A stretch of DNA of 41,171 bases from CAZTVF01 sp964616985. GTDB lineage: Bacteria; Planctomycetota; Phycisphaerae; SM23-33. This document shows positions 8,840-16,683 of the stretch, one piece after another. Numbering within the stretch: position 1 is the stretch's first letter; every line of letters begins with the position of its first letter. The DNA is taken from NCBI GenBank assembly GCA_964616985.1, contig CAZTVF010000039.1, positions 1 through 41,171 of the forward strand. Direction: 5' to 3'. The notes below the pieces were generated by a model. That model saw only the letters and a list, made by a program, of their open reading frames with translations. It ran no database searches and was not told the DNA's origin. The position numbers and the translations under genes were made by a program.

Positions 8840-9021
8840 AGTCGATCGGCGGGAGACAGTTCATGAAGGCCACAGCAGGGGCGGCGGCAGCGTTGGCGAC
8901 GAGCGGCTTGGCATGCACCCGGCAGGAAAGCCCGTCGTCCGCCCCAGCCCCCAGCCACCGTCACGACAACGGAATCGCAGCGACTGGCGGTGACGCTGGA
9001 GAACCTGCCGCCGTGCAGTGA
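8836..9021 (+). pseudogene. Tat-type lipoprotein N-terminal stub
   Basis: A 61-codon frame starting in an ATGA overlap with the upstream oxidoreductase, with GGAG seven bases before the ATG. The N-terminus GGRQFMKATAGAAAALATSG resembles Tat leaders of the (S/R)RxFLK type, though the twin arginine is reduced to Gly-Arg. It ends in SGLAC, a lipobox with Cys at ~27. After ~35 residues the sequence loses character and stops. The +2 frame nearby (TVTTTESQRLAVTLENLPP) also closes quickly. It is probably the remaining 5' end of an exported substrate-binding or enzyme gene of the same operon, although a genuinely small lipoprotein cannot be excluded. Confidence 0.5.
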
Positions 9022-9022
9022 C

Positions 9023-9046
9023 GGGTGCTGAAGGAGTACAGCACCC
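9023..9046 (+). other. Perfect hairpin with a ribosome-site-like loop
   Basis: GGGTGCTG (9023-9030) and CAGCACCC (9039-9046) form an 8-bp perfect stem around the loop AAGGAGTA. There is no T-tract, so it is not a classic terminator. The loop carries AAGGAG, and an ATG follows immediately at 9047, opening a 13-codon frame (MRNEGLDNGLNAQ). It could be a processing or stability hairpin between operon segments, or a translation-control element. Confidence 0.4.
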
Positions 9047-9202
9047 ATGAGAAACGAGGGCCTTGACAATGGGTTGAATGCGCAGTGACATCAGGAACTC
9101 GGATACCGCCATAATCACAATAAGATGTCCTTGCGTCGATGGATGCAGTCAAGGGGGGCGTGAGCGGCCCCGCGGCATATTGCAAGAACAAGAGGTCAAC
9201 GC

Positions 9203-10327
9203 ATGCGTAGAGCCAAGAGCATCGAACACCGGATCGCGTACGGACAGACGGGGCGATTCGCCGGTTGGCCAGCCAATTACGGCATGTGGGCTTGGGGAGA
9301 GGAACTGCTGGTCCTGTTCAGCGAGGGGACATTCATCAACGCCTCGCAGACACACAAGATTGACAACACCAAAGCGGTCCAGACGCTCCAGGTCCGTAGC
9401 CTGGACGACGGGCGCACTTGGACGTCCGAGCCTTTTTGCGGCCCCACGCCCAAGCGCCGCGACATCAACGTTGACGAGCATTCCGGACAGCACAAGATCG
9501 GCAATCCCTACGAGGGCGAGAACCCGCCTAACGCGCTCAGTGAGCCACTTGACTTCGCATCGAGCGAGACCTCTGTCCTGGTAGGCCGGTCCACTTGTGC
9601 GTCCGCCCCGGAGCCTATTTTCTCCTGGTTCCACGTCTCCCGCGACCGCGGACGCATCTGGCAGGGGCCCTACCGCTTCACCGGGCTCGACGAGTCGCTA
9701 CTGCTGGCTTCGCGCACGGACGTAATCCCGCTGGGCCCGCACCGCGCCCTGTTCCTGGTCACCTGCCACAAGTCCAACGGGCGCGAAGGCCGCATCTTCT
9801 GTGCCGAGACCTGCGACGGCGGATGCACCTTCCGCCTCCTGGCCTGGATCTCGCCCGAGCGCGACGACGGTTACGAGATCATGCCCTCCTCCGTTGTCCT
9901 GGCCGACGGCCGCATCATCACCGCCACCCGCGTCGGCATGGGGCGCTTCGTCAGCTCCGGCTGCATCCCACTCTACGAGTCCGCCGACGAGGGGGCCTCC
10001 TGGCAAGCTCTTCCCTCGGCTGTGCCAGCCACCGGCCGGCTCAGCAACCCGCCTGCGCTCGTGCGACTGCGCGACGGGCGGCTGTGCCTCGTGTACGGTT
10101 TCCGCGACGCCCCATCGGGCATCCGCGCCCGCCTCAGCGCGGACGGGGGCCTGTCCTGGAGCGATGAGATCGTCCTCCGTGACGACGGGGGCGATCATGA
10201 TCTGGGTTACCCCCGCGCGGTTCTCAATAGCTCCGGCCAGGTAGTGACCGCCTACTACTACAACACCGATCCCAACCGCGAACGCTTTATCGGCGTCAGC
10301 CTGTGGGACGCCGAACGGGAAGACTGA
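9203..10327 (+). CDS. Asp-box (BNR) sialidase-like protein
   Basis: A 374-residue propeller protein with four Asp boxes: SLDDGRTW near residue 68, SRDRGRIW near 145, SADEGASW near 262 and SADGGLSW near 311. It has the FVSSG and YGFRDAPSGIRARLS segments seen in BNR_2 proteins. There is no signal peptide. AAGAGGT lies six bases before the ATG. The next gene, an FAD_oxidored enzyme, starts three bases after its stop, so the two are co-transcribed. The same pairing of Asp-box protein with FAD_oxidored enzyme occurs at the left end of the window, suggesting a shared pathway. Sialidase activity itself is unproven. Confidence 0.85.
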   Translation: MRRAKSIEHRIAYGQTGRFAGWPANYGMWAWGEELLVLFSEGTFINASQTHKIDNTKAVQTLQVRSLDDGRTWTSEPFCGPTPKRRDINVDEHSGQHKIGNPYEGENPPNALSEPLDFASSETSVLVGRSTCASAPEPIFSWFHVSRDRGRIWQGPYRFTGLDESLLLASRTDVIPLGPHRALFLVTCHKSNGREGRIFCAETCDGGCTFRLLAWISPERDDGYEIMPSSVVLADGRIITATRVGMGRFVSSGCIPLYESADEGASWQALPSAVPATGRLSNPPALVRLRDGRLCLVYGFRDAPSGIRARLSADGGLSWSDEIVLRDDGGDHDLGYPRAVLNSSGQVVTAYYYNTDPNRERFIGVSLWDAERED

Positions 10328-10330
10328 CCC

Positions 10331-11662
10331 ATGGAGACCATCCGCTACAGCCGCGACGTTCCTGTTGCTTACGACGCCGACGTGGCCGTGATCGGCGGGG
10401 GGATCGCCGGAGCGTGCGCCGCCGCGGCGGCCAGCAGATCCGGCGCCCGCGTCGTGCTCGTCGAGCGATTGGCGTCAATCGGCGGTCTGCTGACTTCGGG
10501 CGGGGTGGCCCACTTTTGCGACGAGCGTGCTTTCCGCGACCCGCTTGGCGAAGTCTTCGACGAGATCCTCGCGGAACTGGACGCCTGGAACGCCATCGGG
10601 CACGAGAAGCTGCCCGCCTTTCATTACGAGACGCTGGCCGTGATCCTGCAGGAACTGCTGCTTCGGCGCGGCGTCCGGCTGCTGCTGAACACCCGTCTGA
10701 CGGACGCGTGCGTAAACGGTGAGGGTCGTATCACCGAGGCGATCGTCTGCGGCGCTTCAGGACCACAGGCCCTGCGGGCCAAGCAGTTCATCGACTGCAC
10801 CGGTGATTCGGCCCTTGCGCGCTCGGCGGGGTTCGCCATCCTCGGCGATTGGGAAACCGACGACCGCCGCATTCCCATGTCCATGATGTATTTCGTCCGT
10901 GAGGTCGCGGGCCAGGAGCCATGGCCGACCATGCCGCCGGGATGGACTCGCTCCCTGGCAGACGTTGACATTGCACAGCGCATTCCCGACCGACGAACCT
11001 GGCCCCCGGATCTCGGCGACGCCTTTCCGTCCGCCGACGACGCCCCCGCCTCCGCTGCTGCCGGCCTGCGGAAGATCAGCCTCTGGCCCGACGGGCCCGA
11101 CGGAAAGGCGATCAAGCTCTGGTTTCCCACAATCGACGCCACGGATACCGAGCAACTCACGGCCGCCGAGGTCCACGCCCGCCGCTGCATGGTCGAGACG
11201 ATGGACTACTTCCAGCGCGTGCTGGGCAAGCCTTGGCGCCTGGATCACGCCGCGTCGATGCTCGGAATCCGCGACGGCGCGTGCATCGTCGGCGATCACG
11301 TGCTGACCGTGGGCGACCTCAAGGCCGGGCGCGCGTTCGACGACGGCGTCGCCCGCGGCACGTATCAACTTCACCTGGGCCCGTACGCCGACCCGGACTA
11401 CAAGAATGTCCCGCCGCATCAGATTCCATTGCGCAGCCTGATCGCCCGCGATGGACGGAACCTGATGATGGCCGGTCGCAACCTCTCGGCAGACCGCGAA
11501 GTGCAGTCCTCTGCCCGCGTGGCCACCAGTGGGGCGATGATGGGCCAGGCCGCGGGGATCGCCGCCGCTCTCGCGGCCGCCAATGACACCGACCCCCGCC
11601 AACTTGATCCTGCTGATGTCCGCCGCATCGTGATCGAGCGTGGGGGCAGGCTTGACGTGTGA
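10331..11662 (+). CDS. FAD-dependent oxidoreductase (FAD_oxidored family)
   Basis: A complete 443-residue protein. The FAD motif VIGGGIAGACAAAAA is at residues 20-34, with acidic VVLVER at 41-46, SIGGLLTSGGVAHF at 49-62 and DCTGDSALARSAG near 155. The late segment MMAGRNLSADREVQSSAR followed by GQAAGIAAALA is the standard C-terminal FAD-contact region of PF12831 proteins. It starts three bases after the Asp-box gene and is surely in its operon. It is similar in layout to the protein at 6-1325 but not a close copy. It is cytoplasmic by lack of a signal peptide; the substrate is unknown. Confidence 0.9.
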   Translation: METIRYSRDVPVAYDADVAVIGGGIAGACAAAAASRSGARVVLVERLASIGGLLTSGGVAHFCDERAFRDPLGEVFDEILAELDAWNAIGHEKLPAFHYETLAVILQELLLRRGVRLLLNTRLTDACVNGEGRITEAIVCGASGPQALRAKQFIDCTGDSALARSAGFAILGDWETDDRRIPMSMMYFVREVAGQEPWPTMPPGWTRSLADVDIAQRIPDRRTWPPDLGDAFPSADDAPASAAAGLRKISLWPDGPDGKAIKLWFPTIDATDTEQLTAAEVHARRCMVETMDYFQRVLGKPWRLDHAASMLGIRDGACIVGDHVLTVGDLKAGRAFDDGVARGTYQLHLGPYADPDYKNVPPHQIPLRSLIARDGRNLMMAGRNLSADREVQSSARVATSGAMMGQAAGIAAALAAANDTDPRQLDPADVRRIVIERGGRLDV

Positions 11663-12174
11663 GACCGCTCGATGGGTGGCATATGTCCGTGGTGCCGGTG
11701 GCGGAGCGATTGTTTAGGGTTCGACCCGGCGCCGGCGATGCTTCCGAACCACGGCCATCGCAAGCAGCTGATGTATCCTGGGCATACAGACCTCTCTTGT
11801 TCGCCAAGCTGCATGGGTTAATTGTCGCGCCTTCTGTGCGCGAACGCGAAAACAGAGACGGTTTCGTTCCCAGGAGCACAAGCACCAGTTATCTGCCGGT
11901 GGCGAACCATCTCTCTGGCGAGGTGGCTGCCCGCCGGTATAGGCCATCGCGCGCCAAGCCATGCGCCCTTCCGCGTGATTTTGCGGCCTTTCGGGTGATT
12001 CCAGGGCCGGTGCCGCCTGCTCGCCGCACCGCAGCTTCCCCGCCCTTGGACTCCGCCTTTGGTCCAGCCCCCGCCCCGCAGCCCGTTTTGTCTCTCTTTG
12101 CGCCGAAAGTCTCTGCTCTCTCTGGACCACCCCAAGAGAGTCCAATCGTACGTAAGACGCTGTGTGCCCCCACA
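11663..12174. other. Long gene-poor stretch with a dispersed repeat
   Basis: About 500 bases without a credible gene. Long open frames exist on both strands but are Arg/Pro/Ala-rich and lack ribosome sites or family resemblance. The minus-strand frame downstream of the HARE-HTH gene is Lys/Gly/Ala-rich and might be the decayed tail of that protein. The 26-base dispersed repeat lies at 11866-11891. Confidence 0.4.
11866..11891 (+). repeat. Dispersed 26-bp repeat, copy 1
   Basis: The core GTTCCCAGGAGCACAAGC followed by [A/T]CCAGTTA occurs here and at 26939-26964 with one mismatch in 26. Both copies are intergenic, on the same strand, and preceded by a similar GA-C-G/T-GT-T-T-C/T-TT lead-in. 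No coding function is apparent. Confidence 0.6.
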
Positions 12175-12410
12175 TTACGCAAACCGCCGTTCGCCCCTCT
12201 CTCGGCTGTTGCAGAACTCCAGTGCCGACTTGAGGTGATCCCACTTGCGGAAGCGACTGGCGTCCCCCTTGACAGTGATCTCGCGGACGATCGCCGCGTA
12301 GATGGTCGCGGCGGGGTTTTGCCGCCGGTGGACCACAGGCCACGTTCCAGCATCTGTTTGATCATGTCGCCCGCGTTCATGAACTGGCCTCGAACGACTC
12401 GCTTCGTCAT
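12175..12410 (-). pseudogene. HARE-HTH domain protein, frameshifted
   Basis: Two overlapping minus-strand frames together make one HARE-HTH (HB1/ASXL/restriction-endonuclease helix-turn-helix) domain. The first reads MNAGDMIKQMLERGLWSTGG then KTP. The second continues AATIYAAIVREITVKGDASR then FRK. This matches the planctomycete small-protein pattern in which GGKTP(S/A)ATLYxAIxREI is continuous. The switch falls in the run AAAACCCCGCCGCG near 12318, and one missing base explains it. The frame then ends at 12175. It may be a true pseudogene or a sequencing indel in a homopolymer. Members of the family are thought to bind DNA. The gene is divergent from the leader RNA at 12512 and less than 110 bp away. 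Confidence 0.7.
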
Positions 12411-12452
12411 TCCCGGGCACGGTCAACGAAGCTCGCGATTATCGGAAACAAG

Positions 12453-12482
12453 TTGTTTTGCCCTGCCTCCTTCTGCTACCAT
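12453..12482 (+). promoter_or_regulatory. Promoter of leader RNA copy 1
   Basis: TTGTTT (12453-12458), an 18-base spacer and TACCAT (12477-12482). The bases CTGCTA[C/T]CAT around the -10 are identical in the second copy at 36712-36721, which supports a conserved promoter. A transcription start near 12489 is expected. Confidence 0.55.
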
Positions 12483-12511
12483 GACTATACGCCGGGGCAT
12501 GAAATGACTCC

Positions 12512-12616
12512 GGGTCGGATGACTAGATGAAGGGCAGCCCTGCCGGGAGGCCCGTTGACGAGTAAGCCGACGTGTTTGAGCACCTGTTGGGTGTTCAGGC
12601 ACGTCGGCTTTTTTTT
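12512..12616 (+). ncRNA. Structured leader RNA with terminator, copy 1 (unrecognised family)
   Basis: Shared with the copy at 36750: GGGTCGGATGACTAGATGAA then GGGC, a small hairpin, GGCCCGTTG, GAGTAAGCCG and a long terminator hairpin. Here the internal hairpin is CCC-TGCC-GGG inside an outer GGGC/GCCC pairing; in copy 2 it is CTCGGC-ACA-GCCGGG, so the helix is kept while sequence and length change. The downstream ATG (12688) lies 71 bases past the U-tract. This is the layout of an attenuator or riboswitch, or of a small RNA with its own terminator. It matches no riboswitch class I can name. The open frames through it differ between copies, so it is not a conserved peptide gene. Confidence 0.65.
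12564..12616 (+). terminator. Intrinsic terminator of leader RNA copy 1
   Basis: AAGCCGACGTG pairs with CACGTCGGCTT. The inner GAGCACC/GGTGTTC forms a second helix, and the outer arm is followed by eight T residues (12609-12616). It stands before, not after, the downstream gene. Confidence 0.85.
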
Positions 12617-12687
12617 GTTCCGGGCATGCCGGATCGAACGCCAAAGACAATCAGATCGTGCCTTTGACCGCACAACGAGGTGACCGA

Positions 12688-14070
12688 ATGATCTTGAAGG
12701 GAGGTCCGGACATATCGGCTGAAGAGCACGGTCCAATCATCGCCTTCGTCTGGCGCCCGCACGAGATCAGCCAGACCGTGGCCCTGATGGCTCGGAGTCT
12801 TGGGGGCAGGGCCATCTTCGACTTCTCGATGATGGAAATGGAAGCCTTGCACGCCTTCTTGCAGAAGGCGGACCCTGCCGGAGATGTCACCGATATCAAG
12901 ATCTCCGCGGCCGTCCTGATGAACCCATCCCTGGAGCGGCTTCGGGAGGACACCGGGGTACGGAACCTCTGGGTGGAATGCCAGTCTCATATCCCCCATA
13001 ACAACTCGGTGGCCATCCTCGAACGACTGCAGGCCCTATGTGGGAGCTACCGATGCTATCCCATCATCGGAAACGTGAGCCACCTGGCCGCGATGGCCAC
13101 CGAGGGCTCCGGCATCGGGCGCATCGTTCTCAAAGGGTGCGAGGCCTCCGGATTCGTGAGCGGCGAGACGACCTTGACCCTCCACTCAGCAATCAAGGGC
13201 ATGATCACTCCCGCGAAGTCGCCAGACATTCTTATCTGGGGCGGAGTCTGGACCCCGGAGGCCGCGGCGGCATTGCTGTCCACGGGAGCCAGCGGCATCG
13301 TCTTCGAGAGTGTCCACTGGTTGACTGACCTGGTAGCCATTGACGATCTTCGACGCGATCTGATTGCCAGACTCCGCATGGATTCCACCGCCTTGGTCGG
13401 CCTGGACGTGCAAGTGCCTTGTCGCCTCTTCAACAAGGGGAACTCGGTGGCGTTCAAGGAGATCAAAGCGATCGAAGACTCGCTTTGCGCCGCACAAATC
13501 ACCCGTCAGAGCGGCCAGTCCTTCTTCGGGCAGGTGCAAGCCAGGTTCCTGCCGCCGCTGGAGAGCCATTTCACGCAGGACGAGGTCATCCCTCTGGGGG
13601 TGGAAGCCTCGTTCGCGGCCTCGTTCGCCGTGCGTTTTGGGACCGGAACCGCCGTCGCGATCGACGCCTTCATCCAAGAGATTCAAGACCTATGCCGCTC
13701 GGCGGAGGCGAAGAAGGGCTGTTTCCTGCAAAGCCCCGTCGCCCGCGACATGGGGATCCAGTACCCGTTCATTCAGGGAGCCATGTCCTGTATCACGGAC
13801 GTGCCGGAGTTCGCCTTGAAGGTGGCCGAGGCGGGCGGATTGCCCACGATCGCCCTGGGCCTGATGGACGCGGATGCCCGTGACCGGATATCGCGGATGG
13901 CCGCCATGTTGCAGGCTGCACCGTTTAGGTGCACCGGCAGGATCGCCTTCGTCCGAGGTGTGATGGCGGCTTCGATGAGAGCTGGATCGATCAGCGGCCG
14001 GTCCGGCCGCACGTCGACCAGGCGAACCCTCGCCCCCGCCAGCAGCACCGCGTGGGCGGTGGCAATGTAG
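12688..14070 (+). pseudogene. N-terminal fragment of a giant PKS (PfaD/nitronate-monooxygenase-like)
   Basis: The start ATG at 12688 has AGGTG five bases upstream. Residues ~8-265 form one flavin TIM-barrel domain of the nitronate monooxygenase/PfaD enoyl-reductase type (IVLKGCEASGFVSGETT; ILIWGGVWTPEAAAALLSTG; GIVFESVHWL). A second begins at ~355 (GIQYPFIQGAMSCITDVPEF then GLPTIALGLMDADA). Tandem barrels of this kind open very large type I polyketide or fatty-acid synthases. Similarity ends near codon 400, at ~13890. From there to the stop at 14070 the frame merely reads the reverse strand of the DegT gene. The protein as present cannot be functional as a PKS. It follows leader RNA copy 1. 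Confidence 0.65.
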
Positions 14071-14321
14071 GATAGTGCCGGAAGGATCACCTCGTCGTCG
14101 CGACCCACGCCGCACGCCATCAGCGACAGGGCCAGTGCCGCACTGCCGCTGGTTGTCATCGCCACATGGGGAACACCCAGCCGCTGGGCTAGCTGCCGCT
14201 CCAATTCTGAACACAATTCGCCCTGATTGATGTGCCGCCCCAGGATGGCCTTGGCCACGCCGTCGATCTCGGCCTCCCCCAATTCGGTATTCCACCATGG
14301 CACGTCGAAAGGGGTAGTCAT
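13887..14321 (-). pseudogene. DegT/DnrJ/EryC1-family aminotransferase, truncated
   Basis: The start ATG at 14321 overlaps the stop of the radical SAM gene as ATGA. About 145 residues of a sugar-aminotransferase-type fold I PLP enzyme are present: VPHVAMTTSGSAALALSL (PLP phosphate-binding region), DDEVILPALSYIATAHAVL, VRLVDVRPD, TPRTKAILPVHLNG and NMAAIRDI. The catalytic Lys, normally ~40 residues further on, is missing because the gene runs into the opposite-strand PKS fragment near 13890. The frame then continues only over antisense PKS sequence to 13773. In related clusters these enzymes aminate keto-sugars or cyclitols. The operon partner is a radical SAM/SPASM protein. Confidence 0.75.
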
Positions 14322-15334
14322 GCGTTGGCTCCTTCGTTGGCGGCGGCCGGACGCGCAATGCTGTCTGCTTTCCACGGTTGGCGCTGGAACCAGACCGGGC
14401 AGCCATCGCAGATGCGGATGCTCTTGCGTTGCCCCGTCAGATGCAGTTCACGAATCGCCGCCAGCAGCCGCCCATGCCAGAGATCCTCGATGGTGTGACG
14501 ATTGACGTTGCCCAGGGGGACGCTGCCGGCGGCATCGATGCAGCACAGGTTGACGTCCCCGTTGGCGTGTATTCCAAGCGTGCTCCAGAGGGCAACGCAC
14601 GGGTAGGCATTGATGGTGGCAGCGTCTTCGGGAATCGGCATATCTTTGACCAACGAGCCCCAGTTGTGCGGCTGTCGCACGGCGACCTGATCGTGCGGGC
14701 CCACCAGCGGCGACCAGTGCCGCACGAACTGCTGGGCCTCGTCGCGGTTGATGTCCTGCAGGATCATCTGGATACGGAGCACCAGGCGTGGATTGAGCTG
14801 GTCGCGAAGACGGATGAAGTCCAGTGTGTTGCGGTAGACGTCCTGGAACTTCAGGCCGCGGCGGATCGCTTCGTACCGCTGAGGCACCATCGAATCGATA
14901 GTGATGTAGAGCATGTCGAGCCCGGCCTCGATCAGTTCCCGCGTCCGTGCGGGCGTCAGAAGGCTGGCGTTGGAATTCAAGAACGTGGTGCCGATCCCTG
15001 CATGCTTCACTGCGCGCAGCTTGTCGGCCAGGCCCTCATCCAGCAATGGCTCACAATCGACATATAACCCCACGCGTTCCATCTGTGAGGACCATCGAGT
15101 CACTTCCCGGAGGATCTTCTCGAAAAGCCGCGGTGACATCGTCTGCTTCTTCTTCCTGGAGAAGTCAATGCCGCACATGGTGCATCGGGAATTGCATTGG
15201 TTTATCGGCTCGATATACAGGAAACGGGGGAACTGCTGGAGCACCGACAGCGGCCGTTTCAGCACGCTCTCAACGTAGGCCACTGTCTCTTCACGCTTGG
15301 TCGGCGGTGGGTCGGCTTGTACGAATCTCATCAT
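14318..15334 (-). CDS. Radical SAM protein with SPASM-type C-terminal cluster domain
   Basis: 338 residues. The radical SAM cluster motif is CNSRCTMC at 47-54 (C-x3-C-x2-C), preceded by FLYIEPINQ. Conserved features follow: LYVDCEPLLD, GIGTTFLNSNASLLT, DMLYITIDSM and VLRIQMILQDINRDEA. The C-terminal half carries the extra cysteines of a SPASM domain (CVALWSTLGIHANGDVNLCC, then GNVNRHTIEDLW and ICDGCPVWF), expected to hold an auxiliary 4Fe-4S cluster. AAGGAG lies eight bases before the first of two ATGs. Both ends overlap neighbours by ATGA, so haloperoxidase, this gene and DegT are one translationally coupled unit. SPASM enzymes modify peptides or small substrates; the target is unknown. Confidence 0.85.
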   Translation of the reverse strand: MMRFVQADPPPTKREETVAYVESVLKRPLSVLQQFPRFLYIEPINQCNSRCTMCGIDFSRKKKQTMSPRLFEKILREVTRWSSQMERVGLYVDCEPLLDEGLADKLRAVKHAGIGTTFLNSNASLLTPARTRELIEAGLDMLYITIDSMVPQRYEAIRRGLKFQDVYRNTLDFIRLRDQLNPRLVLRIQMILQDINRDEAQQFVRHWSPLVGPHDQVAVRQPHNWGSLVKDMPIPEDAATINAYPCVALWSTLGIHANGDVNLCCIDAAGSVPLGNVNRHTIEDLWHGRLLAAIRELHLTGQRKSIRICDGCPVWFQRQPWKADSIARPAAANEGANA

Positions 15335-16620
15335 CGGGGCCGCTCCTTGGGAATGAGGTAACTGCTGTAATGCCGTGCCAGTCGAAGGCGGAGCGACTCG
15401 ATGGCCCCCCAGGCGTCCTCCGCCGTCAGCGGGAAATCCTCCATCACGCCGCTTAGCTCGAAATCACTGAAGCGATGGCGCCAGTAATCGCTGTCGACTT
15501 GTTCAGCGGCCACTGTGCGGTAGGCAGCGGCCTCCTGCTCGGCGGTTCGCGTGAACGTGAAGTTGTCGTTGAACGTGCCATCGCCGTTGAACCAGGCCAG
15601 CACCTCGGCGCCCGCGGCGAACAGCAGGCTGTGCGTGCTGATGTACTCCTGGAAGGCAGGCGTGGTGAGCAGCGGCGTCCAGTTGGGGTCCCCCGTTGTT
15701 GAGGGGTTGCCATCGGTGTCACCGGCCCGGATCGCCGTTACGGGACGCCAGCGATCATAGAAGTACTTCATATCCCAGGCGGAGATCATGCCATCGGCCA
15801 GGGTCACATCCAGGACCGCGAACATGCGAGCGTTCTGCTGCAGCGTGAACCCCTTGGCGAGGCTGAGACCCTGGGCAATCTGGTTCCAGTGCCACAGCGG
15901 CGAGTTCCGACCGGGCATGTCAGCATAGAACTGGGCGATCGCGGTCTGCTCGGCCGTTCTCGTGACGCTGTTGATGTCGCCCAGACTCCGGGTCTGGTTG
16001 TAGTCGGTCGCATACGCGGACGAGTCGAGCGATGGCGGCCCGGCTTGACGGAACTGCGAGCCCGAGGTCATTGTCCACGGCGTCACGGTGGGCCACTGCG
16101 GGTTCATCGCCGGACCGTAGGCTGGCGGCGTCGGCTGCCACCGTCCCGGCGCCGCGGTGGGCGCATAGGCCGCGGTGTCGCCCGCATGGTCAGTGCTTCG
16201 CCACGTGTAGATGCTATCGGCCGTCGTCACGCCCAATGCGATGCCATCGGTCTTGGCCTGGCCATCCGGAATGGCGGCCAGTTGCGTGTTGTACAGCCCG
16301 TTGAGCGTCGCGATCTGGCCGGGATACATCCTGGACATGATCCGGTACGCCGCTGCGGCGCCTGCGGCCTCGGCGGACGCCCCGGTCGGGGCGACGGCGT
16401 TGACGCTGTAGGACGTGTAACCCTGGCTGACCGCGTTAATGGCATCGAACATCGACGTATGCACCATCGCCATCATCCGGCTGGCGGGCAGATTCGCGAC
16501 GGGGTTATCGTGCACAATCTGGAGCGTCATCGCGTTCCATTCGGTGACCACATCACCTCGGGCGGCGCTCGAAAGCGCAAGCAGAGCGAGTACGACGAAG
16601 GACAGTATTGGACGAGACAT
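15331..16620 (-). CDS. Vanadium-dependent haloperoxidase-like protein (PAP2 superfamily), secreted
   Basis: Start at MSRPILSFVVLALLAL (ATG 16620), because AAGGGG lies eight bases upstream and it opens directly into a signal peptide ending near ARGD. The 429-residue body is all-helical, with the first vanadate-binding motif intact: KYFYDRWRP (K-x6-RP). The second motif is altered, QEYISTHS where the family has EYPSGHS. The third lacks the usual Ser-Arg: DSDYWRHRF replaces SRxxxGIHFRF. The protein may therefore bind phosphate or vanadate poorly, or have diverged in function. It lies 63 bp downstream of the cytochrome c peroxidase gene. A periplasmic location is predicted. Confidence 0.8.
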   Translation of the reverse strand: MSRPILSFVVLALLALSSAARGDVVTEWNAMTLQIVHDNPVANLPASRMMAMVHTSMFDAINAVSQGYTSYSVNAVAPTGASAEAAGAAAAYRIMSRMYPGQIATLNGLYNTQLAAIPDGQAKTDGIALGVTTADSIYTWRSTDHAGDTAAYAPTAAPGRWQPTPPAYGPAMNPQWPTVTPWTMTSGSQFRQAGPPSLDSSAYATDYNQTRSLGDINSVTRTAEQTAIAQFYADMPGRNSPLWHWNQIAQGLSLAKGFTLQQNARMFAVLDVTLADGMISAWDMKYFYDRWRPVTAIRAGDTDGNPSTTGDPNWTPLLTTPAFQEYISTHSLLFAAGAEVLAWFNGDGTFNDNFTFTRTAEQEAAAYRTVAAEQVDSDYWRHRFSDFELSGVMEDFPLTAEDAWGAIESLRLRLARHYSSYLIPKERPR

Positions 16621-16683
16621 CTTCGATCCCCTTATGATCCAGCAGTCAGTCAAACACAATCGTCATCGACACGGTAATTGAGT

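Noticed and set aside
9063..9091. TTGACA followed 17 bases later by TGACAT as a promoter for the 9203 operon
   Set aside because: The -35 is good but the -10 matches poorly and lies 110 bases from the gene; not enough to call.
12305..12330. Programmed -1 frameshift site in the HARE-HTH gene
   Set aside because: The run is AAAACCCCG but does not fit X-XXY-YYZ in the correct frame, and no downstream stimulatory structure was seen; a simple one-base loss is more likely.
11659..12507. A 282-codon plus-strand open frame
   Set aside because: Pro/Arg/Ser-rich, no ribosome site, no domain, and antisense to the HARE-HTH domain; high-GC artefact.
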